A stretch of DNA of 64,000 nucleotides from an uncultured Lachnospiraceae bacterium. Lineage in GTDB: Bacteria; Bacillota; Clostridia; Lachnospirales; Lachnospiraceae. The stretch is from the NCBI GenBank assembly GCA_947367855.1, contig CANBFE010000011.1, positions 40,980 through 104,979 on the forward strand, written 5' to 3'. Position 1 is the first letter of the stretch. Each line of letters begins with the position of its first letter. Shown one piece after another: positions 44,251 through 52,799 of this stretch. The notes under the pieces were generated by a model that saw only the letters and a program-made list of their open reading frames with translations, had not been told where the DNA came from and did no database searches. The position numbers and the translations under genes were made by a program.

Positions 44251-45525
44251 TTAGTGACTGCTCTCATACTCCTGCACCATGCGGATGATGTCCCGGTTGT
44301 ACCTCTGCCAGTTGGTGTCAAAGGTCTTCAGGAAGCCGTCCACATCCTTCTCAATGAGGAAGGTCTGGAGCAGGGCGTCCACGGACATTTCCGAAGGATA
44401 ATAATGGTCCTGGTAGTCGGTCATATTGCCGGATTGGATGAACTCCAACATGCCGTCCAACATGGAAGCCAGTTTGAAATCCCCGTTTTTGCAGGGAACC
44501 GCATTCTGGTCATCAATGTATTTCTGAATGTTCTCATCCTGATACAGGAAATTCAGCACCTCATAGGCCGCTTCCTTATTTTCACAGCCGTCCATAACGC
44601 AGAATCCCAGGTCAATGCCGGAGTTCAGGGTTCTGTCTTCGCTGCTGTCCCCTGCAGGCATTACAAAGGAATCAATGTTCAGATCCGGATTCACGGAGAG
44701 AATCTGGGGTGTGGCATAGCTTCCGATGGGATACATGGCCGATTCCCCTCTGGCAAAAGCGGTACAGGCATCATTATATCCGTAGGCAAAGGGGTCCTCC
44801 GGCCCATAGGGCAGCAGGTCCATGTACTTTTCCGCCAGCTCCCTGTACTGATCGGTAAACGTGGTCTGGCCCCTGTTCACCTGTTTTGCCGTATCCGAGG
44901 GCGCCAGTTCCACTGCCATTGCGTTCCAGGGCGCCAGACAGGTCCAGGTATCCTTGAAACCGAAGTAGAAGGGCAGGATGCCTTCCTCCTTGATTGCATC
45001 ACAGAGCTGTAACATTTCGCTCCAGGTTTCCGGAATCTGCCAGCCGTGCTCCGCAAACATGTCTCTGTTGTAGAGAATACCCGCCGCGTTGGCCACATAG
45101 GGTACGATGTAGGTTCCCTCCGTGGGAATCAGCTCCAGGGACTCCGCAATCTCCAGATAACCCTGGTTTATGTCCTTCATTCCTTCATAGTCTGCCACAT
45201 TTTCCAGAATCTGCGCATCCACAAAGTAGGAATAGTTGATGTCTCCTCCGATTCCGATAATGTCCGGATAATCCTCCCGGATAAATCTGGTCTTCAGGAT
45301 GGTCATGGCATCGTTAGGGGAGCTGATGGTCAGGTGGATGTTGTCGTGGGTGGCATTGAATTCCTCTTCCACTGTCTTGAAATAGTTCGCAGCTTCGGGT
45401 TTATACTGTACGATCTCGATCTCTACCTTGCCGTCAGCCGAACTGTTCCCACATCCCTGGACGCTCAATGCCGCCGCTGCGCAGCATAGCGCCGTCCCCA
45501 GATATTTTGCCCGTTTTCCTTTCAT
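44251..45525 (-). CDS. Extracellular sugar-binding lipoprotein (ABC importer)
   Basis: A lipoprotein of about 424 residues with signal peptide and lipobox SVQGC (Cys25; Gln at -2 is uncommon). Family 1 binding-protein features: VEIEIVQYKPEAANYFKTVEEEFN, DYPDIIGIGGDINYSYF, and FARGESAMYPIGSYATPQI. ATG 45525 has AAGGAG eight bases upstream; the frame is open further up without a site. It captures an oligosaccharide, probably an alpha-galactoside from context, for the two permeases downstream. Confidence 0.93.
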   Translation of the reverse strand: MKGKRAKYLGTALCCAAAALSVQGCGNSSADGKVEIEIVQYKPEAANYFKTVEEEFNATHDNIHLTISSPNDAMTILKTRFIREDYPDIIGIGGDINYSYFVDAQILENVADYEGMKDINQGYLEIAESLELIPTEGTYIVPYVANAAGILYNRDMFAEHGWQIPETWSEMLQLCDAIKEEGILPFYFGFKDTWTCLAPWNAMAVELAPSDTAKQVNRGQTTFTDQYRELAEKYMDLLPYGPEDPFAYGYNDACTAFARGESAMYPIGSYATPQILSVNPDLNIDSFVMPAGDSSEDRTLNSGIDLGFCVMDGCENKEAAYEVLNFLYQDENIQKYIDDQNAVPCKNGDFKLASMLDGMLEFIQSGNMTDYQDHYYPSEMSVDALLQTFLIEKDVDGFLKTFDTNWQRYNRDIIRMVQEYESSH

Positions 45526-45622
45526 GGCATTTTCTCCTTCCAATTTTAAGTGTCCTTCCAGTTGTTGGCATGCCGTTTGCTTTTCTGGATTTTGTTGGTA
45601 AAAATATCTTAACATACCTTTA

Positions 45623-45639
45623 TGCTATGGAAAATAGCA
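45623..45639. promoter_or_regulatory. Inverted repeat in divergent regulator/importer promoter region
   Basis: TGCTAT-GGAAA-ATAGCA is a perfect 6-5-6 palindrome in the region between the AraC gene and the importer operon. It is a candidate regulator-binding site, inferred only from position and symmetry. Confidence 0.35.
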
Positions 45640-45686
45640 GTGTTTTGTCATTTTTATACCATTATGCAGGTTTTTTACATTTTTAT

Positions 45687-45716
45687 TTGAAGTCAGACGG
45701 CATTTTGGTATATAAT
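45687..45716 (+). promoter_or_regulatory. Predicted promoter of the AraC regulator gene
   Basis: TTGAAG (45687-45692) and a perfect TATAAT (45711-45716) are 18 bases apart, about 70 bases before the chosen start codon. Confidence 0.55.
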
Positions 45717-45788
45717 ACTTTCGGACTCGTAATACACTTCTTTTGGCAAATACTTTCAACCATGCATAGAAACCAGGGGGAACCGCAG

Positions 45789-46682
45789 ATGAGCGAAGTG
45801 ATTTTTTCCGTATTTCCGAGTGAAAATTTTGTTGACCTGGGACTGTACCAGTTTGGATGGGAGCAGTGTGACCCGGCCCATTCCTTCGGCCCGGCCGCCA
45901 GAAACCATTATCTGTTCCACTTCTGCCTGTCCGGCACCGGAAAACTCATCGCGGACAACGGAAAAGGGACTGATTTGACCCACCAGGTCAAAAGCGGCCA
46001 GGGCTTCCTGTTATTTCCCAAACAGATTTGTACCTACATTGCGGACCGGGAACTGCCCTGGGAGTACGTGTGGCTGGAATTTGACGGCCTGCGGGCCAAG
46101 GAATGTGTGGAAATGGCAGGCTTAAGCCAGGAAAATCCCGTCTACAAAGCCCGCTATAAAGATATTTGTGAAAAAATGAAGGAAGAAATGCTGTATATCG
46201 TCAATAACAGGGAGGAATCCCCCCTTCACCTCATTGGCCATCTCTATCTGTTCATGGACGGCCTGGTGCGCTCTTCCACCTCCGCCCAGATCGGAAAGGG
46301 AAACCGCCTGCGGGATTTCTACATTAAAGAATCCATCGCCTTTATCGAGGAGAATTTCCAGAACGACATCTCCGTGGAGGATATCGCTGCAGCCTGCGGG
46401 CTGAACCGGAGTTATTTCGGAAAAATATTTCATGAAAATATGGGAAAGACGCCCCAGGAATTCCTGATCTCCTACCGGATGACCAAGGCCACGGAGCTTT
46501 TGAAACTGACGGAGCTGTCCATTGCGGACATCGGAAATGTGGTGGGGTATCCCAACCAGCTGCACTTTTCCAGGGCTTTCAAGAATGTATATCAGGTGTC
46601 CCCCAGGCAGTGGCGCATAGAACACGGGGGCGGCAAAAAGGGGACTGCCGGTACGGCCGGCGAAAAACTGCCGAATAAGTAG
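45789..46682 (+). CDS. AraC family transcriptional regulator
   Basis: A regulator of about 297 residues. The N-terminal cupin domain (NHYLFHFCLSGTGKLIADNG, LPWEYVWLEFDG) resembles RafR/MsmR-type sensors. The C-terminal double helix-turn-helix is clear (DISVEDIAAACGLNRSYFGKIF; VGYPNQLHFSRAFKNVYQVSP). ATG 45789 has a GGGGGA site seven bases upstream; the frame is open well upstream, but the extra part crosses the promoter. It is divergent from the importer/alpha-galactosidase genes, which it presumably controls. Confidence 0.91.
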   Translation: MSEVIFSVFPSENFVDLGLYQFGWEQCDPAHSFGPAARNHYLFHFCLSGTGKLIADNGKGTDLTHQVKSGQGFLLFPKQICTYIADRELPWEYVWLEFDGLRAKECVEMAGLSQENPVYKARYKDICEKMKEEMLYIVNNREESPLHLIGHLYLFMDGLVRSSTSAQIGKGNRLRDFYIKESIAFIEENFQNDISVEDIAAACGLNRSYFGKIFHENMGKTPQEFLISYRMTKATELLKLTELSIADIGNVVGYPNQLHFSRAFKNVYQVSPRQWRIEHGGGKKGTAGTAGEKLPNK

Positions 46683-46730
46683 GCAGCAACCGCCCCGGAA
46701 CCCGGCAGCTTCCTTCCCCCATGTGTCCTG

Positions 46731-47642
46731 CTATTTCACCCAGTTCTCAAGCCGGAACCCCGGATCCATCTGCTCTGCAATCCTCCGTGCCAGTTCCCTG
46801 CTGCCCGGGATTCCCCCGGCGCGGCGCAATGCGGGCTGTTGTTCCAACCCAAGCTGTTGTTCCAACCCAAGCTGTTGTTCCAACGCAAGCTGTTGTTCCA
46901 ACAGCTGGATAATCAGAATCAGCGGATGTGCCGTATATCCGAAATCTTTGACCAGATGAATCAGTACCTGACGCAGCAGGGAATAAGAAATCACCTCCGG
47001 TACAATAGACTCCACCACATAGGGATTTTCCTCCCGGAGACTTTCCACCATATAATAGACGCACTGATTGTTCAGCACCTGGTCCAGATTCTGAAAAACC
47101 ATCTCCTTCAGTTTCCCCACTATATAAAACAGCTCCTCCGGATTCGTTCCTTCCCGGATCTCGCTGTATACGGGGACACCGTTGATACAGATTTCAAACT
47201 GAGAGGGTTCCATATTTGACTGATCCTGCATCCGGATAAGCGGAAGAATAATTCCCCACTGTAGAGCTGCCTGTTGACGCATTTCTATCATATGTGGACA
47301 ATTCTGCTTCGCCTCCTCCATAAAAAGCGGAACCAGTTTCTCATCAAACTGCAGGACAATCACATCCTGCTGCAAAAAACGGCTGATTCCCTGCTTCCGA
47401 AACACGTTTTCCTGGCCTGGCAGGTTGCGTTTTCCAGGTTCAAGCTGAAACAGGTAGTCCAGGGAGCAGTCCAACACCTCCGCAATGCCGCTTAAAACTC
47501 CTATGTCGGGATAGCTGTTTCCCCTCTCGTACTTGGAAACAGCCTGTTCCGTAACTCCCAACAAGCCTGCCAACTGCTTCTGGGTATAGCCCCGCTCCTG
47601 GCGAATTGTCTTTAACCTGGTTCCGAATCCGTCTAATGCCAT
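46731..47642 (-). CDS. XRE-family regulator fused to an FlhA cytosolic-domain-like module
   Basis: A protein of about 303 residues from MALDGFGTRLK (AGGAGG seven bases upstream). Residues 7-65 are a clear XRE helix-turn-helix (GYTQKQLAGLLGVTEQAVSK). Residues of about 94-250 read like the C-terminal cytosolic domain of FlhA (FHIPEP family): IEMRQQAALQWGIILPLIRM resembles the FlhA segment IRRQCALDLGIVMPVIRI, followed by EPSQFEICINGVPV and later YVVESIVPEVISYSLLRQVL. The middle FlhA subdomain seems deleted. A repeat tail (EQQLGL units, 248-270) and a short basic region follow. No flagellar genes are nearby. The FlhA match is by eye from memory of the family. Confidence 0.75.
   Translation of the reverse strand: MALDGFGTRLKTIRQERGYTQKQLAGLLGVTEQAVSKYERGNSYPDIGVLSGIAEVLDCSLDYLFQLEPGKRNLPGQENVFRKQGISRFLQQDVIVLQFDEKLVPLFMEEAKQNCPHMIEMRQQAALQWGIILPLIRMQDQSNMEPSQFEICINGVPVYSEIREGTNPEELFYIVGKLKEMVFQNLDQVLNNQCVYYMVESLREENPYVVESIVPEVISYSLLRQVLIHLVKDFGYTAHPLILIIQLLEQQLALEQQLGLEQQLGLEQQPALRRAGGIPGSRELARRIAEQMDPGFRLENWVK
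46835..46906 (-). repeat. Four tandem 18-bp repeats in the XRE-FlhA-like gene
   Basis: Four near-identical 18-base units (GCTGTTGTTCCAACCCAA on the plus strand) encode EQQLGL-type hexapeptides. Units 1 and 2 are identical; unit 3 differs by one base. Confidence 0.92.
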
Positions 47643-47696
47643 AATCGTACCTCCTAATTTAAATCGCTTCGAATATATTTTATGTCCGGTACTCTT

Positions 47697-47725
47697 ATTG
47701 TAATGGATTCGGTCCAGGAAAACAA
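47697..47725 (-). promoter_or_regulatory. Predicted promoter of the XRE-FlhA-like gene
   Basis: On the minus strand TTGTTT (47720-47725) and TACAAT (47697-47702) are 17 bases apart, 55 bases before the start codon. Confidence 0.45.
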
Positions 47726-47726
47726 C

Positions 47727-47758
47727 CAACTGTATGGGCTGTTTTTACATCAACTGTA
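47727..47758. promoter_or_regulatory. Direct repeat upstream of the XRE gene promoter, candidate operator
   Basis: Two copies of CAACTGTA (47727-47734 and 47751-47758) are 24 bases apart, directly upstream of the predicted -35. Flanking ACAACC/GGTTGT adds an outer inverted repeat (47722-47727 and 47759-47764). A candidate autoregulatory site, inferred. Confidence 0.35.
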
Positions 47759-47826
47759 GGTTGTATACCCCGGTTCCTGCCCGGCTCATTCCCCACTGTA
47801 CTGTCCCACAGACCACTTTCCCCCTG

Positions 47827-49224
47827 TCATTTCTCCACAATATTCTGCAGCCACACACCTTTCTTCACCAGCACAAATCCGATGACACATTTGATCCAGT
47901 CCGCAATCTGCACCATGGCAAAAATAGCGATGACAGGAAAATCAGTAAAACGGCTCAGGCAATATGCCACAGGAACGCTGACACACCAGACGAACACACT
48001 GTCAAACAGAAAGGTCACAATTGTCTTGCCCCCTGACCGGAGGGTAAAATAAGTAGCATGCATAAATGCAGCCTGGGGCATGAAAACAGCCTGGGCAATA
48101 ATAAACTGCACCGCAAGCGCCTTCACATCACCGGTAGTATTGTAAATCCTGGGAAACAGCGGCGCTATAAATACCATCAAAACCGCCACCCCGATACAGG
48201 TGGCTACGGAAAAGGCTATGATCTTATTGTCCGTATCCCTTGCCTCTTTCATTTTTCCTGCCCCCAACAGCTGCCCGATGATAATGGCCACCGCATCTCC
48301 CATGGCAATGAAAACCACATTGAACACATTATTAATGGTATTTGCTATATTTAATCCCGCAATTACGCTCAGTCCCCTGACGGAATAGCACTGGGTAAGC
48401 ATGGCCATCCCGGCAGACCACATTGTCTCGTTGATGAGAAGGGGAGCGCCCTTGATGAAGTATTTTCCCACAAGATGCCCCGGAACCTTCAATGTGCGGT
48501 AAATTCCTTCTATGTACGGATTAGCCTCCTTATGCCTGTGGGTCCAGACAATCACAATGGACGCCTCCACATACCTGGATACCACCGTGGCAACTGCTGC
48601 ACCCACCACCCCAAGTGCAGGCAGGCCGAATTTTCCGTAAATCAGCAGATAGTTTAAACACAGGTTTACAAACACTGCCGCAATCCCCGCCTTCATGGGA
48701 ACCACTGTCTCCCCGCATTCCCTCAGGGTGCTGACATAGATCTGCACCATCATAAAGGCAGGCAGTCCCAACAGCATCACCTTCATGTAATTGGTCCCGT
48801 GGTACAGCGCAGCCTCCAGGTCCCCTCCGTCGCTGCTCCCGTTTAAATACATCTGGACCAGACTGTTTCCCACCGCCAGGAACAGCAGCAGGGCTCCTGC
48901 AGTGAGAATCAAAGCCATCCAGAATTTATAGCGGAAAGTCTGGCGGATGCCTTCCTGATCCTTCTGGCCGAAATACTGGGCCGTAAAAATCCCCGCTCCC
49001 GCCAGTCCTCCGAAAACGCACAGGTAATAAACCATCATCAGCTGGTTTACAATGGCCACACCTGACATCTGCTCGGTGCCCACACGTCCTACCATGATAT
49101 TATCCAGAAGGCCCACAAAGTTGGTGATGCCGTTCTGAATCATAATGGGCACCGCCACTGCCAGTACCATTTTGTAAAACGCCCTGTCTCCCACAAATTT
49201 CCTTGCCAGTTTCATCGTTTTCAC
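47827..49224 (-). CDS. MATE family efflux transporter
   Basis: This 465-residue membrane protein has about twelve helices in two related halves (AVPIMIQNGITNFVGLLDNIMVGRVG, then GAPLLINETMWSAGMAMLTQCYSVRG). It exports drugs or metabolites using a sodium or proton gradient. GTG 49224 has AGGAAG seven bases upstream; ATG three codons later is an alternative. It has its own promoter. The XRE gene follows on the same strand but about 185 bases away with its own promoter. Confidence 0.93.
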   Translation of the reverse strand: MKTMKLARKFVGDRAFYKMVLAVAVPIMIQNGITNFVGLLDNIMVGRVGTEQMSGVAIVNQLMMVYYLCVFGGLAGAGIFTAQYFGQKDQEGIRQTFRYKFWMALILTAGALLLFLAVGNSLVQMYLNGSSDGGDLEAALYHGTNYMKVMLLGLPAFMMVQIYVSTLRECGETVVPMKAGIAAVFVNLCLNYLLIYGKFGLPALGVVGAAVATVVSRYVEASIVIVWTHRHKEANPYIEGIYRTLKVPGHLVGKYFIKGAPLLINETMWSAGMAMLTQCYSVRGLSVIAGLNIANTINNVFNVVFIAMGDAVAIIIGQLLGAGKMKEARDTDNKIIAFSVATCIGVAVLMVFIAPLFPRIYNTTGDVKALAVQFIIAQAVFMPQAAFMHATYFTLRSGGKTIVTFLFDSVFVWCVSVPVAYCLSRFTDFPVIAIFAMVQIADWIKCVIGFVLVKKGVWLQNIVEK

Positions 49225-49259
49225 CCCGTATCTTCCTAGTTTTACAGCACAGCCTATCT

Positions 49260-49287
49260 ATCATACCACATTACCCCGCAAATACAA
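49260..49287 (-). promoter_or_regulatory. Predicted promoter of the MATE transporter gene
   Basis: On the minus strand TTGTAT (49282-49287) and TATGAT (49260-49265) have a 16-base spacer, about 36 bases before the start. Confidence 0.5.
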
Positions 49288-49301
49288 GGGGTGAAAACAT
49301 C

Positions 49302-49373
49302 AAAAAAGACTGCTGCGCAGGAATCTGCATACAGAAAAACGATCCTGTATGCAAAATTCTTACGCGGCAGCCT
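49302..49373 (-). terminator. Strong two-tier intrinsic terminator
   Basis: On the minus strand GGCTGCCGCG pairs with the CGCAGCAGTC side, an inner stem TGCATACAG/CTGTATGCA closes the loop, and six T follow. It ends the AI-2E permease/TIM-barrel operon. Confidence 0.85.
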
Positions 49374-49393
49374 CTCCCCGGATGCAGTACGCT

Positions 49394-50230
49394 CTATACC
49401 TCAGCATACTTCCGCGAAATAAAATGCTTCACCCTCTGGTTGTTTTCCGGCCTTGTATCCTCCAGTGTGGCATGGATAAAGGGCTTATGCTCTTTCATAT
49501 ACTTTAAGATCTGTGTGTAATCCATTTCTCCCAGTCCGCATCCCATGGAAAGCAGCTTTCCGTTCCGGACGGCGCAGTCCTTCAGGTGCACCACTGCAAT
49601 ATCCGGTCCCAGCAGCTCAATGGCCTCTTCTATAACGGACTGCCGGTCCCCGTAATTGTCCATGTCCAACAGGTTCACGGGATCAAATATGATCTGCAGG
49701 TTGGGAGAGTTGATTTCCTCCAACACCCTTCTGGCACATTTGGGATTCCAGACTATGTGGCGGTATACCGGCTCTATGGCCAGCACCACCCCCATCTTCT
49801 CCGCATACTCCACCACGGGCCGCAGATTTTCCAGAAAAGTCTGCAGCGCTTCCTCTGTATGGCACTCCGGCACAAAATCATAAGTCTCATTGGGCGCGCC
49901 TGTCTCTGTCCCCACCACACCGCAGCCAAGCCAGGATGCAAAACGGATATGGGCCAGATAACGCCGCGTAATTTCGGCGAGCTGTGTCCGGTTGGGATTC
50001 GCCAGATTCAAATAGCAGCCAAGCACTGCAATGTCCAATTGGTTTTTTGCAAATACATTCTTGATATACATGGCCAGACCCGGCGTCAGAGCCTCGTCCG
50101 TTGTGGGAAATTCATCAATCACCTTTGACAGGGCAAGATGACCGCAGGTAAAACCGAGCTCGTGTACCTGGGCAATCCTTTCCTCAAAGGGAAGCTGCGT
50201 GGTGTCATGTAACCTGATTCCTAACTGCAT
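49394..50230 (-). CDS. TIM-barrel sugar phosphate isomerase/epimerase family protein
   Basis: This 278-residue protein has the metal-ligand pattern of AP-endonuclease-2-like isomerases: LAIEPVYRH (Glu), LQIIFDPVNLLDMDNY (Asp), AVVHLKDCAVRNG (His) and HATLEDTRPEN (Glu). AGGAGG lies seven bases before the ATG. It is 23 bases downstream of the AI-2E-type permease gene, so both are co-transcribed. No dehydrogenase lies next to it, unlike the operon at 26.9-30.7 kb. The substrate is unknown. Confidence 0.86.
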   Translation of the reverse strand: MQLGIRLHDTTQLPFEERIAQVHELGFTCGHLALSKVIDEFPTTDEALTPGLAMYIKNVFAKNQLDIAVLGCYLNLANPNRTQLAEITRRYLAHIRFASWLGCGVVGTETGAPNETYDFVPECHTEEALQTFLENLRPVVEYAEKMGVVLAIEPVYRHIVWNPKCARRVLEEINSPNLQIIFDPVNLLDMDNYGDRQSVIEEAIELLGPDIAVVHLKDCAVRNGKLLSMGCGLGEMDYTQILKYMKEHKPFIHATLEDTRPENNQRVKHFISRKYAEV

Positions 50231-50253
50231 TTTCCTACCTCCTGTTTCCCTGC

Positions 50254-51504
50254 TTATTTTCTGCCAGTCTTTTTCCCGGTGTCTTTTCCTGCAGCATTTT
50301 TCTTTCCGCCCATACCTCCGGGTGGTTCCTGCAGCCCGTCCGCAGGTATCCTTCGGAAAACCGGTATCTGTTTCCCCAAATTCCGTTTATTCACACTTTC
50401 CTTCAGCAGTGTATAACAGGAAGACATCAGGGGAATGAAAAACAGCATCCCGGCCACGCCGAAAAGACTGCCGCCCAGGCTTACCGCCATCAATACCCAG
50501 ATGGCAGGCAGTCCAACGGAATTTCCCACAACCCTGGGATAGATCAGGTTTCCCTCCAGCTGCTGCAGAACCAGGAACAGAACCACAAACCACAGCGCCA
50601 TAACCGGATTGTCAATCAGAATCAGAAATGCTCCCACAACGCAGCCTATAAATGCGCCAACAATGGGAATCAGGGCCGTAAAAGCAATGAGTACACCCAC
50701 CATCAGGGCATAGGGCATGCCGCAAAGGCTCATGGTCACCACAAACATAGTGCCCAGGATTACCGCCTCCAGACACTGGCCTGTGATAAAGCTGCTGAAA
50801 TTCCTGTACAGCAGGCTGCAGATCTCCAGTATCCGTCTGCCTGCAGCTTCCGGCAGATATGCAGAAAGAATCCTGCAGCCCTGCTCTCCCAGTTTCTCCT
50901 TCTGCGAAAGGATATACAGTGCAAAAATAAACGAAATCACAGCATTTACAACGCCGGATATAATTCCGCTTGCCACGGTAAATGTAGAGTTCAGCACATC
51001 TCCTGCGCCGTTTTTCATGAAATCAAATATGCTGTTTAAAATAGCCTCCCAGTTCATCTCCAACTGTTCCAGATTCTTCACCTGCTTTGCCAGCTCCGGA
51101 TACTTTCTGGTCAGGCTGTCCAGTTCCTTGATAACCCTGTCCAGAAATCCAGGTATCTTTCTCCCAACCTCAGCGGTAGTGGCAGCCACCTGGGGCACCA
51201 CCGTGCCGATCACCACCGTGATTACAAGAGCCACAGCCACCAGCGCCAGCACCATGCTGACAGGCCGTTTCAGCTTACACGCGCTCCTTCCCCTCCAGCG
51301 TGCCAGAAACTTCTCCTCAATGGCCCTCATGGGAATATTCAGCACAAAGGCAATGACTCCGCCCACTACAAAGGGAGACAGAATGCTGAACAGAAACATA
51401 ATCCCATGAAAAACTTCCTCACTGTAAATCAAAGCCAGTACCAACAGCGCCCCCAACAGCATCAGGTGCATGATCTGTCTGATTTTCTCTTTGCCAAATC
51501 CCAT
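50254..51504 (-). CDS. AI-2E family transporter (PerM/YdiK-like permease)
   Basis: This 416-residue protein has paired N-terminal helices, a long amphipathic extracellular segment (residues of about 105-155), and the C-terminal helix block typical of the family (GMPYALMVGVLIAFTALIPIVGAFIGC; GNLIYPRVVGNSVGLPAIWVLMAVSLGG). The C-terminal tail (about 370-416) is basic. Family members export AI-2 or drive sodium/proton exchange, so the name does not prove a signalling role. It has a good promoter and shares an operon with a TIM-barrel isomerase. Confidence 0.92.
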   Translation of the reverse strand: MGFGKEKIRQIMHLMLLGALLVLALIYSEEVFHGIMFLFSILSPFVVGGVIAFVLNIPMRAIEEKFLARWRGRSACKLKRPVSMVLALVAVALVITVVIGTVVPQVAATTAEVGRKIPGFLDRVIKELDSLTRKYPELAKQVKNLEQLEMNWEAILNSIFDFMKNGAGDVLNSTFTVASGIISGVVNAVISFIFALYILSQKEKLGEQGCRILSAYLPEAAGRRILEICSLLYRNFSSFITGQCLEAVILGTMFVVTMSLCGMPYALMVGVLIAFTALIPIVGAFIGCVVGAFLILIDNPVMALWFVVLFLVLQQLEGNLIYPRVVGNSVGLPAIWVLMAVSLGGSLFGVAGMLFFIPLMSSCYTLLKESVNKRNLGKQIPVFRRIPADGLQEPPGGMGGKKNAAGKDTGKKTGRK

Positions 51505-51545
51505 CTTTTGTCACCTTTCTCATTGTAATAATTCTTTCTGCCCCT

Positions 51546-51574
51546 ATTATACAGAGAAGTCCGGAAAACATCAA
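51546..51574 (-). promoter_or_regulatory. Predicted promoter of the AI-2E-type permease operon
   Basis: On the minus strand TTGATG (51569-51574) and a perfect TATAAT (51546-51551) are 17 bases apart, about 40 bases before the start. Confidence 0.65.
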
Positions 51575-51605
51575 CCAAAAACAGCAGGATTTTTCGCTTA
51601 ATCCC

Positions 51606-51633
51606 TTGCAAAAAAAAATGCATTTGCTATAAT
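51606..51633 (+). promoter_or_regulatory. Predicted promoter of the LacI regulator gene
   Basis: TTGCAA (51606-51611) and a perfect TATAAT (51628-51633) are 16 bases apart, 50 bases before the chosen start. Confidence 0.65.
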
Positions 51634-51636
51634 GCA
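51619..51636. promoter_or_regulatory. Palindrome over the -10 of the LacI gene, candidate operator
   Basis: TGCATT-TGCTAT-AATGCA is a perfect 6-6-6 inverted repeat that covers the TATAAT. A regulator bound here would block transcription; autorepression is an inference. Confidence 0.4.
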
Positions 51637-51682
51637 GATAGGCCTTTTTGAAACTACTTACATGACGTTTATGAGGATGCCA

Positions 51683-52747
51683 ATGACAATATACGATATA
51701 TCCGAAAAAGCCGGTGTTTCCATTGCCACGGTCTCCCGTGTGCTCAACGGCAGCAGGAATGTAAGCGACAAGACCCGGGAGCGGGTTCTGGCTGTCATGG
51801 AACACTATGGTTATACCCCCAATGCCTTTGCCAGGGGACTTGGCCTGAATACCATGAAAACCATGGGCATCATGTGCGCGGACAGCTCCGACCCCTATCT
51901 GGCAAAAGCCGTCTACCATATCGAACAGAAGCTCCGCAGCAGCGGCTACGACAGTCTCCTGTGCTGTACGGGATATGAACCGGCGTCCAAAGCTGCTTCC
52001 ATGAATCTGCTGCTCACCAAAAAGGTTGACGGTGTCATTCTGGCAGGCTCCAATTTCGTCCATGAAAATCAGGCCGAGAATAAGTATATTGCAGAAGCAG
52101 CCGCCAGGATACCGGTTATGCTGCTGAACGCGGATCTGGAGATTCCCAATGTCTACAGCGTGCTCTCCGATGATTTTGCCTCCATGTATGAGGCCACCCG
52201 GGAGATGCTTTGCAGCGGAATCAAGGATATCTTATTTTTTTACAATACCGGCTCCTACAGCGGGAAGCGCAAGATGGCAGGCTATCTGGCCGCAGTGGAA
52301 AAGGATGAAAACTGCCGGGCAATGACTTGGCTCTATCAGGGTTCCAACGAAGATGTTCCCGCCATGGTCAAAGATCTGAAAAAGCTCCGCCGGGAAGGAA
52401 CCGTTTTCCATGGAGTTATGGCTGCAGACGATGTTCTGGCCGCAGCTGCCGTAAAATATGCCAGGGAAATGAATTACCGGATTCCCGAGGATTTTTCCGT
52501 TGTGGGTTATAACAATTCCACGCTGACAGTCTGCTGCGAGCCTGAGCTGACCAGCATCGACAACAAACTGGAAATCCTCTGCCAGCACCTGGTCACCACC
52601 CTTCTGGGCGTGTTGGAAGGACGGGAAATGCCCCCAAAAACCGTTTTTTCCGGTGAGCTCATCCGACGCGGAACCACACGACAGCCCCCATACACCCCAC
52701 CGCCCCATGAGGCCGAAAAGTCCGGCGCACCAAACTGTTACGACTGA
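51683..52747 (+). CDS. LacI family transcriptional regulator
   Basis: A repressor of about 354 residues. The helix-turn-helix MTIYDISEKAGVSIATVSRV with hinge helix YTPNAFARGLG is at the N-terminus; the rest is the periplasmic-binding-like sensor (TMGIMCADSSDPYLAKAV; FSVVGYNNSTLTVCCEPELTSI). The start has GAGG six bases upstream; two upstream ATGs are less likely. uxaC follows 52 bases downstream, so it probably senses a uronate or a breakdown product. The C-terminus is proline-rich (PPYTPPPHEAEKSG). Confidence 0.92.
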   Translation: MTIYDISEKAGVSIATVSRVLNGSRNVSDKTRERVLAVMEHYGYTPNAFARGLGLNTMKTMGIMCADSSDPYLAKAVYHIEQKLRSSGYDSLLCCTGYEPASKAASMNLLLTKKVDGVILAGSNFVHENQAENKYIAEAAARIPVMLLNADLEIPNVYSVLSDDFASMYEATREMLCSGIKDILFFYNTGSYSGKRKMAGYLAAVEKDENCRAMTWLYQGSNEDVPAMVKDLKKLRREGTVFHGVMAADDVLAAAAVKYAREMNYRIPEDFSVVGYNNSTLTVCCEPELTSIDNKLEILCQHLVTTLLGVLEGREMPPKTVFSGELIRRGTTRQPPYTPPPHEAEKSGAPNCYD

Positions 52748-52799
52748 TACAGTAAATTTCAATATTTTACACCGAAATAGGAAACGGAGGACATGCAAA

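Noticed and set aside
46660..46690. CTGCC/GGCAG hairpin around the stop codon of the AraC gene as a terminator
   Set aside because: No T-tract follows and the stem is only five bases.
50254..51504. AI-2E family protein as proof of quorum sensing
   Set aside because: The family name is historical; many members are ion exchangers, and no luxS or lsr gene is present in the window.
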